From NCBI RefSeq assembly GCF_900188125.1, contig NZ_FZOW01000007.1:186001-250000 (forward strand): 64,000 nt of DNA, written 5' to 3'. A program made the position numbers and the translations under genes. The stretch comes from Rhodococcoides kyotonense (GTDB taxonomy: Bacteria > Actinomycetota > Actinomycetes > Mycobacteriales > Mycobacteriaceae). Of the stretch, positions 18,007-27,130 are shown piece by piece; position 1 is the stretch's first letter; every line of letters starts with the position of its first letter. Below the pieces are notes generated by a model. That model saw only the letters and a list, made by a program, of their open reading frames with translations, made no database searches and was not told the DNA's origin.

Positions 18007-18033
18007 GGCCCGCTCCTACTTCAGGAGCGGGCC
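18007..18033. terminator. Bidirectional terminator between CoA-transferase and amidase
   Basis: A perfect 11-bp GC-rich stem (18007-18017 with 18023-18033) and 5-base loop lie 8 bp after the CoA-transferase stop and overlap the amidase stop codon (18016-18018). No T-tract follows, as is common in high-G+C actinobacteria. Position between convergent genes supports use in both directions. Confidence 0.7.
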
Positions 18034-19374
18034 GGCGACGGCAAGGGCATCCGCCTCGCGCCACGGGCGAGCGATGATCTGCAGTCCGATCGGTAAACCG
18101 TTGCGGGCCTTACTTATCGGTATGGTCAAGGAGGGCAAGCCGAGAACACTGATCGCCCGGCAACTCGCCAGAGCATCCATCCACGTGAGCTCACGCGAGC
18201 CGACGGTGAACTCCTCCAGCCCCAACGGAGGTGCCAGGATCGACGCGACCGGCATGACCAGGACGTCGCCCATCTCGTCGAGGAATTGCCTGATGAGCAT
18301 TGCTCTGTCGGCCCAGAGATGTTCGACGGGGCCCTCGGGGGTCTCATCCGTGGATTCCGACCCGATCAACGCGCGTATGTCCGCGTGGGACTCGGTGGCA
18401 CGCAATGCTCCGAACAGCGCGTTGCCGCGTTCGAGCGCAATGCCGTCGTATGGCTTTGCGTCCACTGCGCGAGCAGCGGCCGAAACGGCGGCGATGATCT
18501 CGTCGTCGACCGGCATGGTTCCGTCACCAGGTGCCCATCGGATGTCGAGAGTGTCGGGGTTCACGGATGCGGAATCAATCTTCGCAAGGCTTTTTTGAGA
18601 CAGAACATCCAGTGCCAGTTCGAGATCCGAGAGATTCCGTGCCAGCGGGCCGATCGTCTGGATCGCGCCGTGCACCGTCACCGGATTCGCCAGCACATGG
18701 CCGTCGAACATGACCCCGGGGATCTGGCCGTCGGTGTCGACGCGGCCGAGTGTCGGGCGGATCGCGACCAGCCCGGTGCAGTGCGCGGGCCATCGGAGCG
18801 AACCGCCGAAGTCCGTGCCGAGACCCAACACGCTCATACCTGCTGCGACAGAGGCAGATTCGCCGCCGCTCGAACCTCCCGGTGACCGTGCAACCCCGTC
18901 GGCGATGAGTGGGCTGGCGGTAGTCCCGAACAAATCGTTGGAGGTGAGGCCCGACGCACCGAACTCCGGCGCATTGGTCTTTCCGACGAGGACGGCACCC
19001 GCGGCCTTGAACGCGGCCACCGCGGTCGCGTCGCGCATGGGGATGTTCGACGCGAGTGCGCGGGACCCGGCCGTTGTTCTGACACCGGCCGTCGTGATGG
19101 TGTCCTTTACCGTGAACGGGACGCCTGCCAGGGGGCCGAGGACTTCGCGTTGGTTTCTGGCGCGGTCGATGCTATCGGCGGCTGCCAATGCCTCTGTGCC
19201 GCATACCGTGACGATCGCGTTGAGACCGGGGTTCAGCTCGTCGATTACCGAGAGGTGATCCTCGACGACCTCGCGCGCGGTGACCTCACCCGCGCGTACC
19301 GCAGCGGCGATGGACCGCGCCGAGCGTCCCACCCACGTCCGAACGTCCACCTGGGGCCTCTCGATCGACTTCAT
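18016..19374 (-). CDS. Amidase signature-family amidohydrolase
   Basis: A 452-residue amidase with an intact Ser-cisSer-Lys triad: Lys90 (FTVKDTITT), Ser168 (in SPGGSSGGESAS) and nucleophile Ser192 (GTDFGGSLRWP), 24 residues after Ser168 as the family requires. It hydrolyses amides to acid and ammonia; the substrate is not predictable. I start at ATG 19374; the frame stays open for more than a kilobase upstream, but that stretch is the antisense shadow of the MFS gene. It is divergent from MFS across 120 bp. With HyuAB and the Mo-hydroxylase it fits a nitrogen-compound breakdown region. Confidence 0.92.
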   Translation of the reverse strand: MKSIERPQVDVRTWVGRSARSIAAAVRAGEVTAREVVEDHLSVIDELNPGLNAIVTVCGTEALAAADSIDRARNQREVLGPLAGVPFTVKDTITTAGVRTTAGSRALASNIPMRDATAVAAFKAAGAVLVGKTNAPEFGASGLTSNDLFGTTASPLIADGVARSPGGSSGGESASVAAGMSVLGLGTDFGGSLRWPAHCTGLVAIRPTLGRVDTDGQIPGVMFDGHVLANPVTVHGAIQTIGPLARNLSDLELALDVLSQKSLAKIDSASVNPDTLDIRWAPGDGTMPVDDEIIAAVSAAARAVDAKPYDGIALERGNALFGALRATESHADIRALIGSESTDETPEGPVEHLWADRAMLIRQFLDEMGDVLVMPVASILAPPLGLEEFTVGSRELTWMDALASCRAISVLGLPSLTIPISKARNGLPIGLQIIARPWREADALAVAGPLLK

Positions 19375-19494
19375 CACCTCGAACCTAGGTTCCTGTCGGT
19401 GGGCAACATATGACCACAGTCGACACAGAATCGTCGGTGACGCTGGCAATGTGTGCCGAATGCGTGGGGTGCTGCAGTTGGAAGGATGACCAGG

Positions 19495-20649
19495 ATGCCC
19501 GTGAGTTGGATCCGTGTGGTTGCCGTCGTGTTCGCCGTGAGCTGGGGCGCCAACCAGTTCGCCCCCATGCAGCTCGTGTATCGCGAGACCGTGGGCCTGA
19601 CGAGCACGTCGTTCACGGCGATGTTGGGTAGTTATGCGCTGGGGCTCATTCCGTCGCTGCTGTATTTCGGTCGATTGTCGGATCGACGAGGACGACGGTT
19701 CGTCGTTCGGCCAATGATCGGTGTGGCCGTCGCGTCGACCGTCGTGCTCGCTCTCGGCGCCGACATGCCTGCCCTGCTGTATCTCGGGCGGGTGCTGGCC
19801 GGGGTCGCGTCGGGAATGGCGTTCACCGCGGGCGGCGCGTGGATCAAGGAGCTGAGCGACAACCCGGGAACCGGAGCACGTCGGACTGCCGTCGCGCTGT
19901 CCGCTGGATTCGGTTGCGGCGCACTGTTCGCGGGGTTGATCGCGCAGTGGCTGCCTGCGCCGGACGTGCTGCCCTACGTAGTTCACCTGGGGATGATGGC
20001 GGTCACCGGGCTTCTGGTGTGGAGGGTCCCGGAGACGAGGGCACGCAACACTTCTTCTGGGCGGAACCCGCGCGTCATCGGGCAACGTTGGTTCTACGCT
20101 GGGGTCGCGCCGTGGGCACCGTGGGTGTTCGGGGCCGCGACGGTGGCGTTCGCGACGTTGCCCCCGCATGTCGCCGACGTCACCGGGCCGTTGTCCATCG
20201 CATTCACGGGAGGCATTGCGGCACTGACGCTCTGGACGGGCGTGGCGGTCCAACCTACTGCCCGACGGCTGTCCACTCGCGGCGACATGATTCCCGTGCG
20301 GACCGGCGTCGCATTCGGGTGCGCGGGATTCGTTTGCGCTGCAGCGGCATTGAGTATCAACGGGATCGGATCCGTTGCGCTCGTCGTGATCGCGGCGGTG
20401 TTGCTCGGATCCTGTTACGGAATGCTGCTGGTGTCGGGCCTGGTGATCGTCGAGAAGAACACGCCACCCGAGGGTGATCTGTCCAGCGCCACCGCGGTGT
20501 ACTACTGCTTCGTCTACCTGGGTTTCGCCGTGCCGCTGCTGCTGTCGCTGACCGTCTCGACCATCGGACTCGCGGTGGCAGCGGTACTGATGGTGGCGGG
20601 GTGCGTCGCGGCGTCGGTGCAGTCGCGGGGCGTGCGCACCGCTGCTTGA
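19495..20649 (+). CDS. MFS transporter
   Basis: A 384-residue major facilitator with about 12 hydrophobic segments. The loop 2-3 signature appears as GRLSDRRGRRFVVRP, and P-E-T-R-A-R-N is near the mid-loop. Two starts lie close together: ATG 19486 sits directly on the GGAAGG sequence, so ATG 19495 with nine bases of spacing is more likely. It resembles single-component drug or metabolite exporters of actinobacteria; the substrate is unknown. The stop codon lies inside a palindrome (20644-20694) shared with the convergent isocitrate dehydrogenase gene. Confidence 0.85.
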   Translation: MPVSWIRVVAVVFAVSWGANQFAPMQLVYRETVGLTSTSFTAMLGSYALGLIPSLLYFGRLSDRRGRRFVVRPMIGVAVASTVVLALGADMPALLYLGRVLAGVASGMAFTAGGAWIKELSDNPGTGARRTAVALSAGFGCGALFAGLIAQWLPAPDVLPYVVHLGMMAVTGLLVWRVPETRARNTSSGRNPRVIGQRWFYAGVAPWAPWVFGAATVAFATLPPHVADVTGPLSIAFTGGIAALTLWTGVAVQPTARRLSTRGDMIPVRTGVAFGCAGFVCAAAALSINGIGSVALVVIAAVLLGSCYGMLLVSGLVIVEKNTPPEGDLSSATAVYYCFVYLGFAVPLLLSLTVSTIGLAVAAVLMVAGCVAASVQSRGVRTAA

Positions 20650-20694
20650 ATGGCCCATTCATGTTGTCTGGCAACATGAATGGACCATTCAAGC
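20644..20694. repeat. Copy 2 of the dispersed palindrome, between convergent genes
   Basis: Arms 20644-20666 and 20672-20694 are complementary at 22 of 23 positions around a 5-base loop. Sequence and arrangement match the palindrome at 2414-2472 (GCTTGAATGG ... CATTCATGTTG). The left arm includes the MFS stop (20647-20649), and the isocitrate dehydrogenase stop is 11 bp beyond the right arm. Likely a bidirectional terminator; the shared sequence 18 kb apart also marks a repeat family. Confidence 0.8.
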
Positions 20695-20704
20695 GATCAC
20701 AGAG

Positions 20705-22942
20705 CTAGCTCGTAAAGCTGGCCAACGCCTCGTTGAACGTCTTGCTCGGACGCATGACGGCAGAAGCAGCCTCGGGATCCGGGAAGTAGTATCCGCCGAT
20801 CTCGACCTCCTTGCCCTGAGCGTCGTTGAGTTCCTGCACGATTGCGTTCTCGCTCTCGGCCAGGGTCTTCGCGAGGGCACCGAAGTGCTCCGCGAGCTCC
20901 GCGTCCTCGGTCTGTGCGGCGAGCTCCTGCGCCCAATACAGGGACAGGTAGAACTGGCTGCCGCGGTTGTCGAGCTCGCCGGTGGTGCGCGACGGGCCCT
21001 TGTCGTTCTCGAGGAGCTTGCCCGTAGCCGCATCCAGAGCGTTGGCGAGGATCTTCGCCTTCTGGTTGTCGGTCTTGATGCCGAGGTCCTCGAGGCTGAC
21101 TGCGAGAGCCAGGAATTCGCCGAGCGAATCCCAGCGAAGGTGGTTCTCCTCGATGAGCTGCTTGACGTGCTTCGGCGCGGAACCGCCCGCGCCCGTCTCG
21201 TACAGTCCGCCGCCTGCCATCAACGGCACGATCGACAGCATCTTGGCACTGGTGCCGAGCTCGAGGATCGGGAACAGGTCGGTGAGGTAGTCGCGCAGGA
21301 TGTTGCCCGTCGCGGAGATGGTGTCGAGCCCGCGGATGAGGCGCTCCATCGTGTAGCGGATCGCGCGGACCTGCGACATGATCTGGATGTCGAGGCCCTC
21401 GGTGTCGTGATCCTTCAGGTACTTGCGCACCTTGCCGATGAGCTCGTTCTCGTGCGGGCGGTACGGGTCGAGCCAGAAGACGACCGGCATGCCCGAGTTG
21501 CGGGTACGCGTCACGGCGAGCTTGACCCAGTCCTGGATCGGCGCGTCCTTGACGATGCACAGGCGCCAGATGTCACCCTCTTCGACGTTCTGCGTCAGCA
21601 GCACCTCGCCCGTCGCCAGGTCGGTGATGTTGGCGACGCCCCCCTCGGGGACCTCGAACGTCTTGTCGTGCGAGCCGTACTCTTCAGCCTTCTGCGCCAT
21701 GAGGCCGACGTTCGGAACGGTACCCATCGTGGTGGGATCGAACGCGCCATTGGTCTTGCAGAAGTTGATCATCTCCTGGTAGATCCGGAAGAAGGTCGAC
21801 TCGGGGCTGACGGCCTTGGTGTCCTTGGGCCGACCGTCCGCGCCCCACATCTTGCCTCCGACGCGAATCATCGCGGGCATCGACGCGTCGACGATGACGT
21901 CGCTCGGGGAGTGGAAGTTCGAGATGCCGCGCGCGGAGTCGACCATGGCCAGCTCGGGGCGCTTCTCGTGACACTTGTGCAGATCGTCGACGATCTCCTC
22001 GCGCTGTGCGCTGGGGAGCGATTCGATCTTGCTGTACAGGTCGGACAGACCGTTGTTGACGTTGACGCCGAGCTCGTCGAACAGCTCGCCGTGCTTGGCG
22101 AATGCGTCCTTGTAGAAGACCTTGACGGCGTGCCCGAAGACGATGGGGTGAGACACGCGCATCATCGTGGCCTTGACGTGCAGAGAGAACATGATGCCCG
22201 TCTTGTAGGCGTCCTCCATCTGCTCTTCGTAGAACTCGATGAGCGCCTTCTTGCTCATGAACATGCTGTCGATGACGTCACCGTCGGTGAGCGACACCTT
22301 CTCCTTGAGGACGATGGTCTTGCCGCTGGTGGTCAGCAGCTCCATCTTGACCTCGCGGTCGCCTTCGACCGTCATCGACTTCTCGCCGTGGTAGAAGTCG
22401 CCGTGCCGCATGTGAGCGACGTGCGTGCGCGACGCGGGAGACCACTCACCCATGCTGTGCGGATGCTTACGCGCGTAGGCCTTGACGGCCTTCGGCGCGC
22501 GACGGTCCGAGTTACCCTCGCGCAGAACAGGATTGACGGCACTGCCGGTGCATTTGGTGTAACGGTTCTTGATCTCTGCTTCTTCGTCGGTCTTCGGGTT
22601 GCCCGGGTAGTCGGGGATGGCGTAACCCTTGCCCTGCAGTTCCTTGATCGCGGCAAGCAGCTGAGGTATCGAAGCCGAGATGTTCGGCAGCTTGATGATG
22701 TTGGTCTCGGGGAGTTGCGTCAGCCGACCCAGCTCGGCCAGGTTGTCCGGAACCCTCTGCTCCTCGGTGAGGTAGTCGGGGAACTCCGACAGGATGCGGC
22801 TTGCGACGGAGATGTCGCTGGATTCGACGTTGATGTCGGCTGCACCCGCGAATGCCCGGATGACGGGCAGAAACGCGTGGGTGGCGAGCATCGGGGCTTC
22901 GTCGGTCAGTGTGTAGATGATGGTCGGCTGTTTCGCACTCAT
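20705..22942 (-). CDS. icd: NADP-dependent isocitrate dehydrogenase, monomeric type
   Basis: A 745-residue monomeric isocitrate dehydrogenase, the TCA enzyme converting isocitrate to 2-oxoglutarate, CO2 and NADPH. Size and the opening [20 protein letters not shown] are diagnostic of this single-chain form, typical of Corynebacterium, Rhodococcus and Azotobacter. Family blocks: [35 protein letters not shown] (substrate phosphate/carboxylate contacts), [13 protein letters not shown] and [20 protein letters not shown]. The frame is open to 23023, but ATG 22942 (residue 28 of the long frame) starts the conserved protein. The 241-bp gap 22943-23183 to the divergent dehydrogenase shows no clear motif. 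Confidence 0.97.
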   Translation of the reverse strand: MSAKQPTIIYTLTDEAPMLATHAFLPVIRAFAGAADINVESSDISVASRILSEFPDYLTEEQRVPDNLAELGRLTQLPETNIIKLPNISASIPQLLAAIKELQGKGYAIPDYPGNPKTDEEAEIKNRYTKCTGSAVNPVLREGNSDRRAPKAVKAYARKHPHSMGEWSPASRTHVAHMRHGDFYHGEKSMTVEGDREVKMELLTTSGKTIVLKEKVSLTDGDVIDSMFMSKKALIEFYEEQMEDAYKTGIMFSLHVKATMMRVSHPIVFGHAVKVFYKDAFAKHGELFDELGVNVNNGLSDLYSKIESLPSAQREEIVDDLHKCHEKRPELAMVDSARGISNFHSPSDVIVDASMPAMIRVGGKMWGADGRPKDTKAVSPESTFFRIYQEMINFCKTNGAFDPTTMGTVPNVGLMAQKAEEYGSHDKTFEVPEGGVANITDLATGEVLLTQNVEEGDIWRLCIVKDAPIQDWVKLAVTRTRNSGMPVVFWLDPYRPHENELIGKVRKYLKDHDTEGLDIQIMSQVRAIRYTMERLIRGLDTISATGNILRDYLTDLFPILELGTSAKMLSIVPLMAGGGLYETGAGGSAPKHVKQLIEENHLRWDSLGEFLALAVSLEDLGIKTDNQKAKILANALDAATGKLLENDKGPSRTTGELDNRGSQFYLSLYWAQELAAQTEDAELAEHFGALAKTLAESENAIVQELNDAQGKEVEIGGYYFPDPEAASAVMRPSKTFNEALASFTS

Positions 22943-23183
22943 GTTCTGCCTTTGCCTCAGTGTCCGTCGACGCATCGCTTTGTGTGCGTGCGTCCTCTTC
23001 AACCCTAAACTTTGACGTAACATTACGCGCGTACTGCGAAGTGTTTCGAGCCCCCCGGCCAGTGCGAAAAGTTACTCGTCGGTACCGATCATGATGGTCG
23101 ACGCCGCACTTCGTCGACCTGCAATGCAGCATCCGATCTGTCCGAATCGGAACAACAACCCCCACGTGGCCCGTTGTTGAAGT

Positions 23184-24560
23184 ATGACGACATACAAGAC
23201 TGTCAATCCGGCCACCGGCGAGACCGTCAAGGAGTTCGACGCACTCGACTCCGCAGGCGTCGAGCGAGCGCTGGAGTCGGCGCACTCCGGCTTCCAGACG
23301 TGGCGAATCACGTCGCCGCAACATCGTTCCGAGGTCCTCGGCCGAGTCGCGACGCTGTACGCCGAGCGCGCCGACGAACTTGCCCGCAGCATCTCGATCG
23401 AGATGGGCAAACCCGTCAAGGAAGCCAAGGGTGAGGTGAAGCTCGCGGGAGCCATCTTCCAGTACTACGCCGACAACGGCCCCCGCTTCCTCGAGGAAGA
23501 GACACTCGACGTGCCCGGCGCCGAAGAGTCCGTGGTGCAGCGCAAACCCGTCGGCGCGCTCGTCGGCGTCATGCCGTGGAACTTCCCGTACTACCAGGTT
23601 GCGCGCTTCGCAGGGCCGAACCTGATGGTGGGCAACACGATTCTGCTCAAGCACGCCCCGAACTGTCCGCAATCCGCGCTGCTCATCGAGGAGATCTTCC
23701 ACCAGGCGGGCCTGCCCCAGGACGCCTACATCAACATCTTCGCGACCAACGAGCAGATCGCCGACATGATCGCCGACAAGCGCGTTCAAGGCGTCTCGCT
23801 CACCGGTAGTGAGCGCGCCGGAACGAGCGTCGCCGAAACTGCGGGCCGCAACCTCAAGAAGGTCGTCCTCGAACTCGGTGGCTCCGATGTGTTCATCGTG
23901 CTCGACTCCGACGACATCGACGCCACGGTCAAGTCCGCCACCCGCGCGCGTTTGTCCAACGCGGGCCAGGCCTGCAACGCCGCCAAGCGGATCATCGTCA
24001 CCGAGGACTACTACGACGAATTCGTCGGCAAGCTGACCGCGTCGTTCGCCGCGACCAGGACCGGAGATCCGCTCGACGAGAACACCAAGCTCGGTCCCCT
24101 ATCGTCGCAAACGGCCGCGGACACGCTCATCGAACAGATCGACGACGCCGTCTCCAAGGGTGCGACGCTCTTGACCGGCGGCAAGAAGATCGACGGCCCA
24201 GGCGCCTATGTCGAGCCGACGCTGCTCTCCGACGTCACACCGGACATGCGCGCGTACGAGGAAGAGCTCTTCGGTCCCGCAGGCGTCGTCTACAAGGTCA
24301 AGAACGCCGAAGAAGCAGTCACCCTCGCCAACTCGTCGCCGTTCGGTCTGAGTGGTTCGGTGTGGAGCTCCGATCTCGACAATGCCCGCACCGTCGCCGA
24401 GCAACTCGAGGTCGGTATGGCCTTCGTCAACGAGCACGGGACCACGCTGCCGGGGCTGCCCTTCGGCGGCGTCAAGCGTTCGGGTGTCGGACGTGAGCTC
24501 GGACCGTGGGGCATGGACGAATTCGTCAACAAGAAGCTCGTCCGCGTCTCGAAGAGCTGA
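23184..24560 (+). CDS. gabD1: Succinate-semialdehyde dehydrogenase (NADP-type), GabD1-like
   Basis: A 458-residue aldehyde dehydrogenase. Catalytic Cys264 (NAGQACNAAK) and general-base Glu230 (VLELGGSD) are present, with the cofactor-site VMPWNFPYYQ near residue 130. Length and sequence style match the mycobacterial GabD1 class (about 457 residues), which oxidises succinate semialdehyde to succinate and can bypass 2-oxoglutarate dehydrogenase. The neighbouring isocitrate dehydrogenase is consistent with a role around the TCA cycle. A terminator hairpin follows directly. Confidence 0.88.
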   Translation: MTTYKTVNPATGETVKEFDALDSAGVERALESAHSGFQTWRITSPQHRSEVLGRVATLYAERADELARSISIEMGKPVKEAKGEVKLAGAIFQYYADNGPRFLEEETLDVPGAEESVVQRKPVGALVGVMPWNFPYYQVARFAGPNLMVGNTILLKHAPNCPQSALLIEEIFHQAGLPQDAYINIFATNEQIADMIADKRVQGVSLTGSERAGTSVAETAGRNLKKVVLELGGSDVFIVLDSDDIDATVKSATRARLSNAGQACNAAKRIIVTEDYYDEFVGKLTASFAATRTGDPLDENTKLGPLSSQTAADTLIEQIDDAVSKGATLLTGGKKIDGPGAYVEPTLLSDVTPDMRAYEEELFGPAGVVYKVKNAEEAVTLANSSPFGLSGSVWSSDLDNARTVAEQLEVGMAFVNEHGTTLPGLPFGGVKRSGVGRELGPWGMDEFVNKKLVRVSKS

Positions 24561-24569
24561 TGTGTACGA

Positions 24570-24595
24570 GGGCCGCGCCTGGCATGGCGCGGCCC
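24570..24595. terminator. Bidirectional hairpin terminator after gabD1
   Basis: A perfect 10-bp stem GGGCCGCGCC (24570-24579) with its complement (24586-24595), loop TGGCAT, nine bases after the gabD1 stop and before the end of the convergent small gene at 24624. TTGCTGT follows on the plus strand. Confidence 0.75.
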
Positions 24596-24623
24596 TTGCT
24601 GTGTCGTTGTCGCCGAACGTGAT

Positions 24624-24977
24624 TCACTCCCCCACCAGCACCGCGACGAGCCCGCACAGATGACGGACTTCGGAGACCGTCGGCGCAAGTTCGTACGCAT
24701 GGTGATGGCACGCAGAGCTGAGTCGATTCCAGGCGATGGCGGCCGCGTCGGCGCGTTCGGACGTGTCGAGTGACCGCAGGACGACCAACCTCGATCGCAT
24801 ACTCGCGCCAGGGACATCGACGTCGAGAGCACGACACCGCTCGTCGACGAGTGTCTCCAGCGCCTGGCGTGCAAGAAACGCCGCGAGCCGCGCGGAACTA
24901 CCTGCGGCACCGACGTTTCCGTCGAGAAGCCGTTCGGCGTTGTGCAGCATCACTGCCGGCGATGTCGCAGTGGTCAT
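24624..24977 (-). CDS. Small all-helical protein, possibly HEPN-like, coupled to the Rad50-like ATPase
   Basis: A 117-residue protein, predicted mainly helical, with no family I can name firmly. The pattern A-R-L-A-A-F-L-A-R-Q-A-L-E-T-L-V-D-E in the first half and ACHHHAYELAP in the second resembles HEPN-type helical bundles, but the Rx4-6H motif of HEPN nucleases is not clear (the nearest candidate is R near residue 86 and the His cluster after it). Its ATG overlaps the ATPase stop by 4 bp, so the two are translationally coupled and probably work together. The longer frame upstream overlaps the ATPase and is not real. Confidence 0.65.
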   Translation of the reverse strand: MTTATSPAVMLHNAERLLDGNVGAAGSSARLAAFLARQALETLVDERCRALDVDVPGASMRSRLVVLRSLDTSERADAAAIAWNRLSSACHHHAYELAPTVSEVRHLCGLVAVLVGE

Positions 24978-26819
24978 GACGTCAGGATCCCGTCTACCAC
25001 TTTCTGCAGATCGTTCACCGTGCCCCACGAGATGTCGACGTCGGCGCCGTGCACTCCGGCGTTCGCGATCCGCACCGTCGACTTGCGCCCGTCCCGCTGC
25101 GCAAGCCACCCGGACAGATCCTTGTCGGGATCGTCGTGCACGGCCAGCGCCAGCCTGTTGCGGGTCTTCTTGACGTCGGACCACCGTTGTTCGGTCTCGA
25201 GTCTGCTCGCCCCGCTTCGATGCCTCTTGGCGTAGAACAACTGCTGCGCTGCAGATTCCAGAGCGAGGCGGAACAACCCGGGTGCGACGCGGCGCTTCAC
25301 ATCACTCGGCACGGCCTCGTCGAGTATCAGTGCACGGACGTCGTCGACGTATCGCGTCGCTTGATCGAGAGTGTCCGCGACATGGATCTGCGACCCCGTC
25401 TCCCGCGTCACTTCCACCAACCGCGCGTCGACGGCCAACTGCCGGATGGCAGTGGCGAGGCGATCGTCATGCGAGAACACGACCACCTGACGGGTGGTCG
25501 CCAGAGTCGAGAGGACTCGAATGAACCCGTCGATCTTCGCCGGGTGAATCCTGTAGCTCGTCCACCAATACGAGCGCGGCGCGGTGTGCGTCGTCGAGAT
25601 CCCGCCGACCCTGCTTGTACCGCGCGAGCTTGGAATCTTCGAGGTCGATCAGCTCGTGGGTGTGCGCGGCCCATGCGTCGTCGAGCGTTCCTGTTGCGCA
25701 GACGGGGCACTCGATGGTGCCGGTCTTGCTGTGCAGGTCGAGGGCCGCCGACAGCACCACGGCGCGACGTTCGGCGACCGCCAGTGCGTCGTCGGCGAGT
25801 TCGACGGTGTTCGACACGGCCGTGCGCAGTGTGCCGGCGACAAGATCGACCTGCTCCTGCAGCGGGATCGGCAGGGTAGCCAGGCCACGCAGTCCGACGA
25901 GTGCAGGTGACTGCGTCGTATCGGATCCTGTTGCGAGCGACCGTACTGCGTCGACGTCGACCAGGCGTTTCTTGATCAACGTTGCGGCTGCGGAGGCGCG
26001 ATCCTCGGTGGATTCGGAGCAGATGCGTTTGAGCTGCTTCAGCTCGTCGGATGCGCGCTGACGCGGAACCTTGGCGGTCTTCGCGGCTGAAGCGAGACGC
26101 TTCTCGGCGTCGGCGATCTCGTCGAGACCCAGCAGCTTGGCCAGCGCGTCGTGCAGCGTCGACGGGCTGTCCTCGACGAGGCCGCCGATTTCGTCGTAGG
26201 ACAGGATCGGGCGGTGGAGTTCGACGGCGGACTTCCACCCCAACGCGTCGGTACCGGCAGTACGTTTCACGGAGCCGACCTGCGTCCACGTGGTGTTCTC
26301 ACGCAGCGGCACGTCGGCTTTCCAGTCGACACCGACGACGGTGGGTTCACTGCCTTCGATGGTGAGGCCGATCTGCACCTCGCAGGGCGACGGGTGATGC
26401 AGGTTTCGCCAGGTGTCGGCCCAGAGTTTCGCTTTGTTCTCCCAGCGGTAACTCTTACCGGTGACTGCGAATTCGAGTGCTTCGGCGAAGCTGGACTTAC
26501 CCGACCCGTTTCGGCCGCTGACGATGGTGATGCCCGGCGCTGGGTGTAGCCGCAGCTCCGACTTCGGACCGATGCCACGGAAGCCTGCGACGGCGATCGA
26601 CGTCAGAAAGGCACCGACCGGTTGCTCCCGGACCGCGCCCGCAGCACGCCGGACCGGCACCGGCGCAACACCGTCGAGTTGTTCGTCGAGCGCATCGGTA
26701 CCGTCGAGTGCAGCCAGAACCAGATACTTGGCGTCGTCGGACAATTCGTTGTCACGGTCGATGGCCTCGACTACGACATCCATCAACGGTCTGTCCACGG
26801 CTTCGTCGGTTGCGCTCAC
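24974..26819 (-). pseudogene. Rad50/SMC-like AAA ATPase interrupted by a frameshift
   Basis: Two frames make one protein. The upstream part (GTG 26819, good AAGGGAC ribosome site, to 25467) has Walker A SGRNGSGKSS at residues 101-110 (after an N-terminal F-R-G-I-G), a helical region, and CPVC in ECPVCATGTLDDAW, like a Rad50 zinc hook. It reaches VLVDELQ, the Walker B area, then reads nonsense and stops at 25467. One base over, from about 25545, the other frame continues IHPAKIDGFIRVLSTLATTR and QVVVFSHDDRLATAIRQL, the D-loop and switch-His region expected after Walker B, and runs to 24974. One extra base or two missing bases near 25540-25548 explains it. It may be a real pseudogene, programmed slippage or a sequencing error. 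Intact it would be about 615 residues. It is coupled to the small helical gene downstream. Confidence 0.8.
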
Positions 26820-27130
26820 GCGTCGTCCCTTCGATTCGTACGTCTCCCAACCGGACACCAGGGTTTCACACCGGTCCGACACATTGCAGGAACTCTCCGA
26901 CCCGACGGGCACGCTTCGGAGTCGGTGTCGGTCGTTCGAATGACACATCTTCTCGTGTCACGTCGACAAGTCCGAGCAGTTCATCGACAAGCGATGGACT
27001 ACAAGTCCGCGAGATCGCAAAAGCCCGTCGCCATAGGGCGTTACAGTTCATCCAGGAAATAGACCAAGGCACAGCTTCCTGCTTTTTCCGAGTCGAGACA
27101 ACGGCTCAGCTGCCACCTAGGAGTGCCCGT
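26820..27130. promoter_or_regulatory. 311-bp divergent control region between the ATPase and TY-Chap/HD genes
   Basis: No gene of its own is apparent. It must hold promoters for both neighbours. An inverted repeat TGACAC-N8-GTGTCA (26941-26946 and 26955-26960) is the only clear symmetric site. The last 20 bases contain the CTAGGAG ribosome site of the plus-strand gene. Confidence 0.4.

Noticed and set aside
19375-20658. N-terminal extension of the amidase by about 430 codons
   Set aside because: It is the antisense of the MFS gene. The amidase family starts near residue 1 of the protein from ATG 19374.
20885-23008. A 707-codon open frame opposite isocitrate dehydrogenase
   Set aside because: Same effect of codon bias; the translation has shadow composition and no ribosome site.
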